Below are positions 62,036-64,000 of a stretch of 64,000 nt of DNA, piece after piece (the first letter of the stretch is position 1; each line of letters starts with the position of its first letter). The notes under the pieces were generated by a model. That model was not told the origin of the DNA. It searched no databases and saw nothing but the letters and a program-made list of their open reading frames with translations. This DNA comes from an uncultured Collinsella sp. Its GTDB lineage: Bacteria > Actinomycetota > Coriobacteriia > Coriobacteriales > Coriobacteriaceae. The stretch lies in NCBI GenBank assembly GCA_900548255.1, contig URKH01000001.1:3253-67252 (forward strand). Reading direction: 5' to 3'. A program made the position numbers and the translations under genes.

Positions 62036-63451
62036 ATGGGGAGCAAATCTCAGCAACAAGTTCAAGTAGCGCCATCGGCCACTGCGGCGTTTCTCGTCGT
62101 AATGTATATTGCAGCCTTTGTCGCCGCGTTTAACGAGAACATTATTAACGTGGCGTTGCACGACATCATGGCGGTCTTTTCGGTGAGCGCTACCACGGCG
62201 CAGTGGCTCGTTTCGGGATACATGATCGTGACGTCGATCTTTACGGCCATCATGGCCTTTCTGTCCGGTCGTTTCTCGACGCGCAAGCTGCTGTTTTTCG
62301 CATGCGGATGCATGGTCGCCGGAGAAGTTCTGTGCCTGGTCGCCCCGTCGTTTACCGTTTTGCTGCCAAGTCGTATTTTGCAGGCTGCGGGATCGGGCAT
62401 CTTGTTTCCGCTCATGATGAATGTGGTGCTATCTTGTGCTCCGCGCGAGAAGCTCGGTCTGTATCTGAGCCTGGGCGGTGCCTGCATTACGCTAGGGCCG
62501 GCGTTTGGGCCCGTGATTAGTGGTCTTATGTGCACGTTGTTTGGCTGGAGGGCGGTGTTCGTAGTGCCGCTGGTGGGCGGTGTCGTGGTCGCCGCGGCGG
62601 CAGCAAAGCTCGTTCGGAATGTCGGAGAGTGTTCGAACGCCACGCTTGATATTCTGTCGGTTGTTTTGCTCGCTGCCGGCATTACGGCATTTGTGTATTC
62701 CGTAGGCGAGTTCTCGACCAATCTGATTGCCGGTATCGTGACGCTTTTCGCCGCCGTTGTGCTACTCGGCCTGTTTGCGGTTCGTCAGCTCAAGCTCGAG
62801 CATCCGGTACTTAACGTGCGTCCCATGGCGAGCGTTCGTTTTTGGCCTGCATGCCTGCTTGTGGTGGTGTCGATGATGACGACGTTCTCGATGAGCGTTT
62901 TGTTGCCGCTCTATTTTGAGGGCGCATACGGCATGACCGCACTTGTCGCGGGTTTGCTCATTTTGCCGGCGATCGCCTGCAACGCCGTGACCTCGATTGT
63001 GGGCGGACGCGTGATGGATGCCCGTGGTGCGTGGCCGCTGCTGCCGGTCGGCTTTGCCCTGATCGCTGTGGGGCAGACGGCAATCTCGATGACCGCGGCA
63101 AGCATGAACATCGGCGTTGTCGTGCTGCTGACCGTTGTGGTGTATGCCGGCGTCGGTTTGGTACTGAGCCCCTCGCAGACCGCCGGTTTGGAGACGCTTC
63201 CCGCCGCTGAGCATCCTCACGGAACGGCATTGCTTAACACGTGGAACATGATTGCCGCGTCGTTTGGTCCGTCGCTGTTTATCGGCCTGCTTTCGAGTTC
63301 TGCGGTGGCTGCTGGCGCCGCGGGCGTTGCGTCGGACGTTGCCCAGGCGATAGGATTTGCAGCCGCCGTGCGCGTGGCGGCCGTGATTGCCGTTGTCGGG
63401 TTCGCGGTGTCGCTGGTGTACGCTCGCCGCGAGTCGCACATGTCGCATTAA
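62036..63451 (+). CDS. MFS drug/metabolite exporter, DHA2 family
   Basis: 471 residues, ATG 62036 with AGAGGAAGGA upstream. Fourteen predicted membrane helices, with the DHA2 hallmarks NIINVALHDIMAVF and TAQWLVSGYMI in the N-terminal half and the antiporter motif C region LGGACITLGPAFGPVISG. EmrB-type proton-drug antiporter; substrate unknown. A TACAAT -10-like box lies near 61908. Confidence 0.92.
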   Translation: MGSKSQQQVQVAPSATAAFLVVMYIAAFVAAFNENIINVALHDIMAVFSVSATTAQWLVSGYMIVTSIFTAIMAFLSGRFSTRKLLFFACGCMVAGEVLCLVAPSFTVLLPSRILQAAGSGILFPLMMNVVLSCAPREKLGLYLSLGGACITLGPAFGPVISGLMCTLFGWRAVFVVPLVGGVVVAAAAAKLVRNVGECSNATLDILSVVLLAAGITAFVYSVGEFSTNLIAGIVTLFAAVVLLGLFAVRQLKLEHPVLNVRPMASVRFWPACLLVVVSMMTTFSMSVLLPLYFEGAYGMTALVAGLLILPAIACNAVTSIVGGRVMDARGAWPLLPVGFALIAVGQTAISMTAASMNIGVVVLLTVVVYAGVGLVLSPSQTAGLETLPAAEHPHGTALLNTWNMIAASFGPSLFIGLLSSSAVAAGAAGVASDVAQAIGFAAAVRVAAVIAVVGFAVSLVYARRESHMSH

Positions 63452-63603
63452 TGTGTGCACATAGATTCTGCAGCTAGATTGGATGGCGACACCATAAACT
63501 AATGGACGTTTTGCCGAGAGGCATGAATGTATAAAGCGCAAAGAGTGCGCGACGGGCCCCGCGAATGGGGCGATGATGCCCGAGAGGGCCAAGAAGGAGT
63601 CTC

Positions 63604-64000
63604 ATGTCTGAGAACGAAGAGATTATGAACGAGACCGAGAACGAGACCATGGCTGCCGAGGTCGAGGCAGTCGAGACCGTGGAGACCGAAGCTGCTGAGG
63701 TTGAGGCTGCTGACGAGGTTTCCGCCGAGGAGGCCGAGGTTGTCGAGGCCGCCGCTGATTACGATGACGAAGAGCTGATGGACAAGATGCAGAAGGCCGC
63801 CCGCCTGCTGCGCAGCCGTCGCTTTGCTATTTCCAAGGAGGAGGAGGCCAAGGCCGAGCGCATGGCGAACATCGAGCGCGCCATCAAGCTTCTTGACCTC
63901 AAGCCCAAGATGGAGCAGAAGGAAATGTCCGACCTGTTGGGCATGCGCCTTCGTGAGCTCGATGGCCTGATGGCCGAGGCCGAGGCTGCCGATCTGGTCG
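63604..64000 (+). CDS. Acidic-N-terminus protein with winged-helix-like segment (truncated)
   Basis: Open from ATG 63604 (AAGAAGGAG upstream) to the window end, about 132 residues visible. First 55 residues are almost only Glu, Ala and Val (EVEAVETVETEAAEVEAADE), an intrinsically disordered acidic tail. Then a basic helix (KAARLLRSRRFAISKEEEA) and LKPKMEQKEMSDLLGMRLREL, which resembles a small winged-helix or helix-turn-helix. Family unknown; more of the gene is outside the window. Confidence 0.7.
   Translation, partial: MSENEEIMNETENETMAAEVEAVETVETEAAEVEAADEVSAEEAEVVEAAADYDDEELMDKMQKAARLLRSRRFAISKEEEAKAERMANIERAIKLLDLKPKMEQKEMSDLLGMRLRELDGLMAEAEAADLV

Overview
This 64 kb window is high-GC chromosomal DNA, densely coded on both strands. 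It reads as a gut Coriobacteriia genome, most likely Collinsella or a close relative. That is inferred from family resemblance and composition: a bile salt hydrolase, many EamA exporters paired with LysR regulators, an HTH-alanine aminotransferase fusion, LAxTG-anchored surface proteins, and short 'GGGACAG' palindromes scattered between genes. No rRNA, tRNA, CRISPR array, integrase or transposase was recognised. Both ends cut through genes: a hybrid sensor kinase on the left and an acidic-N-terminus protein on the right.

Left part (1-20 kb): hybrid histidine kinase with periplasmic solute-binding domains; small ion channel; LOG-family protein; ClC channel; EamA exporter; a GntR/ABC (YtrA-type) operon with a palindromic operator; three tandem long hairpins; prfC; a VUT-family transporter behind a possible preQ1 riboswitch; SDR; ung; a divergent EamA/LysR pair; MATE exporter; rlmA; small membrane proteins; rsmJ; a small Cys-rich protein divergent from a GNAT enzyme.

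Middle (20-41 kb): a TetM/EF-G-like ribosome GTPase; an AAA ATPase overlapping a short UvrA paralogue; trmL; a COG0523 metal chaperone; an ArsC-like protein lacking its cysteine; an iron-sulfur flavoprotein; two GGDEF proteins, one also EAL; a patatin; a TPP-riboswitch-controlled thiM-MTH1187-thiE operon; a HAD phosphatase; LysR; a MetE-like methyltransferase; and a uracil permease.

Right part (41-64 kb): an esterase; a tandem pair of LAATG-anchored repetitive surface proteins whose duplication unit carried the 3' tip and terminator of the neighbouring purine permease; that permease; a deformylase-like protein lacking the catalytic glutamate; bile salt hydrolase; Kup; a second EamA/LysR pair; the HTH-AlaA fusion with its own repeated operator-like sites; a probable catabolic operon of a degenerate amidohydrolase, two ceramidase-fold hydrolases and a PTS EIIBC lacking EIIA, facing a LysR gene; a canonical deformylase; an MFS exporter; and the truncated last gene.

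The best candidates for something undescribed are the amidohydrolase/ceramidase-like/PTS locus (55.2-61.4 kb), the duplicated surface-protein locus (41.8-45.9 kb), the triple hairpin upstream of prfC, and the mobile-looking palindromes that supply stop codons to two unrelated genes.
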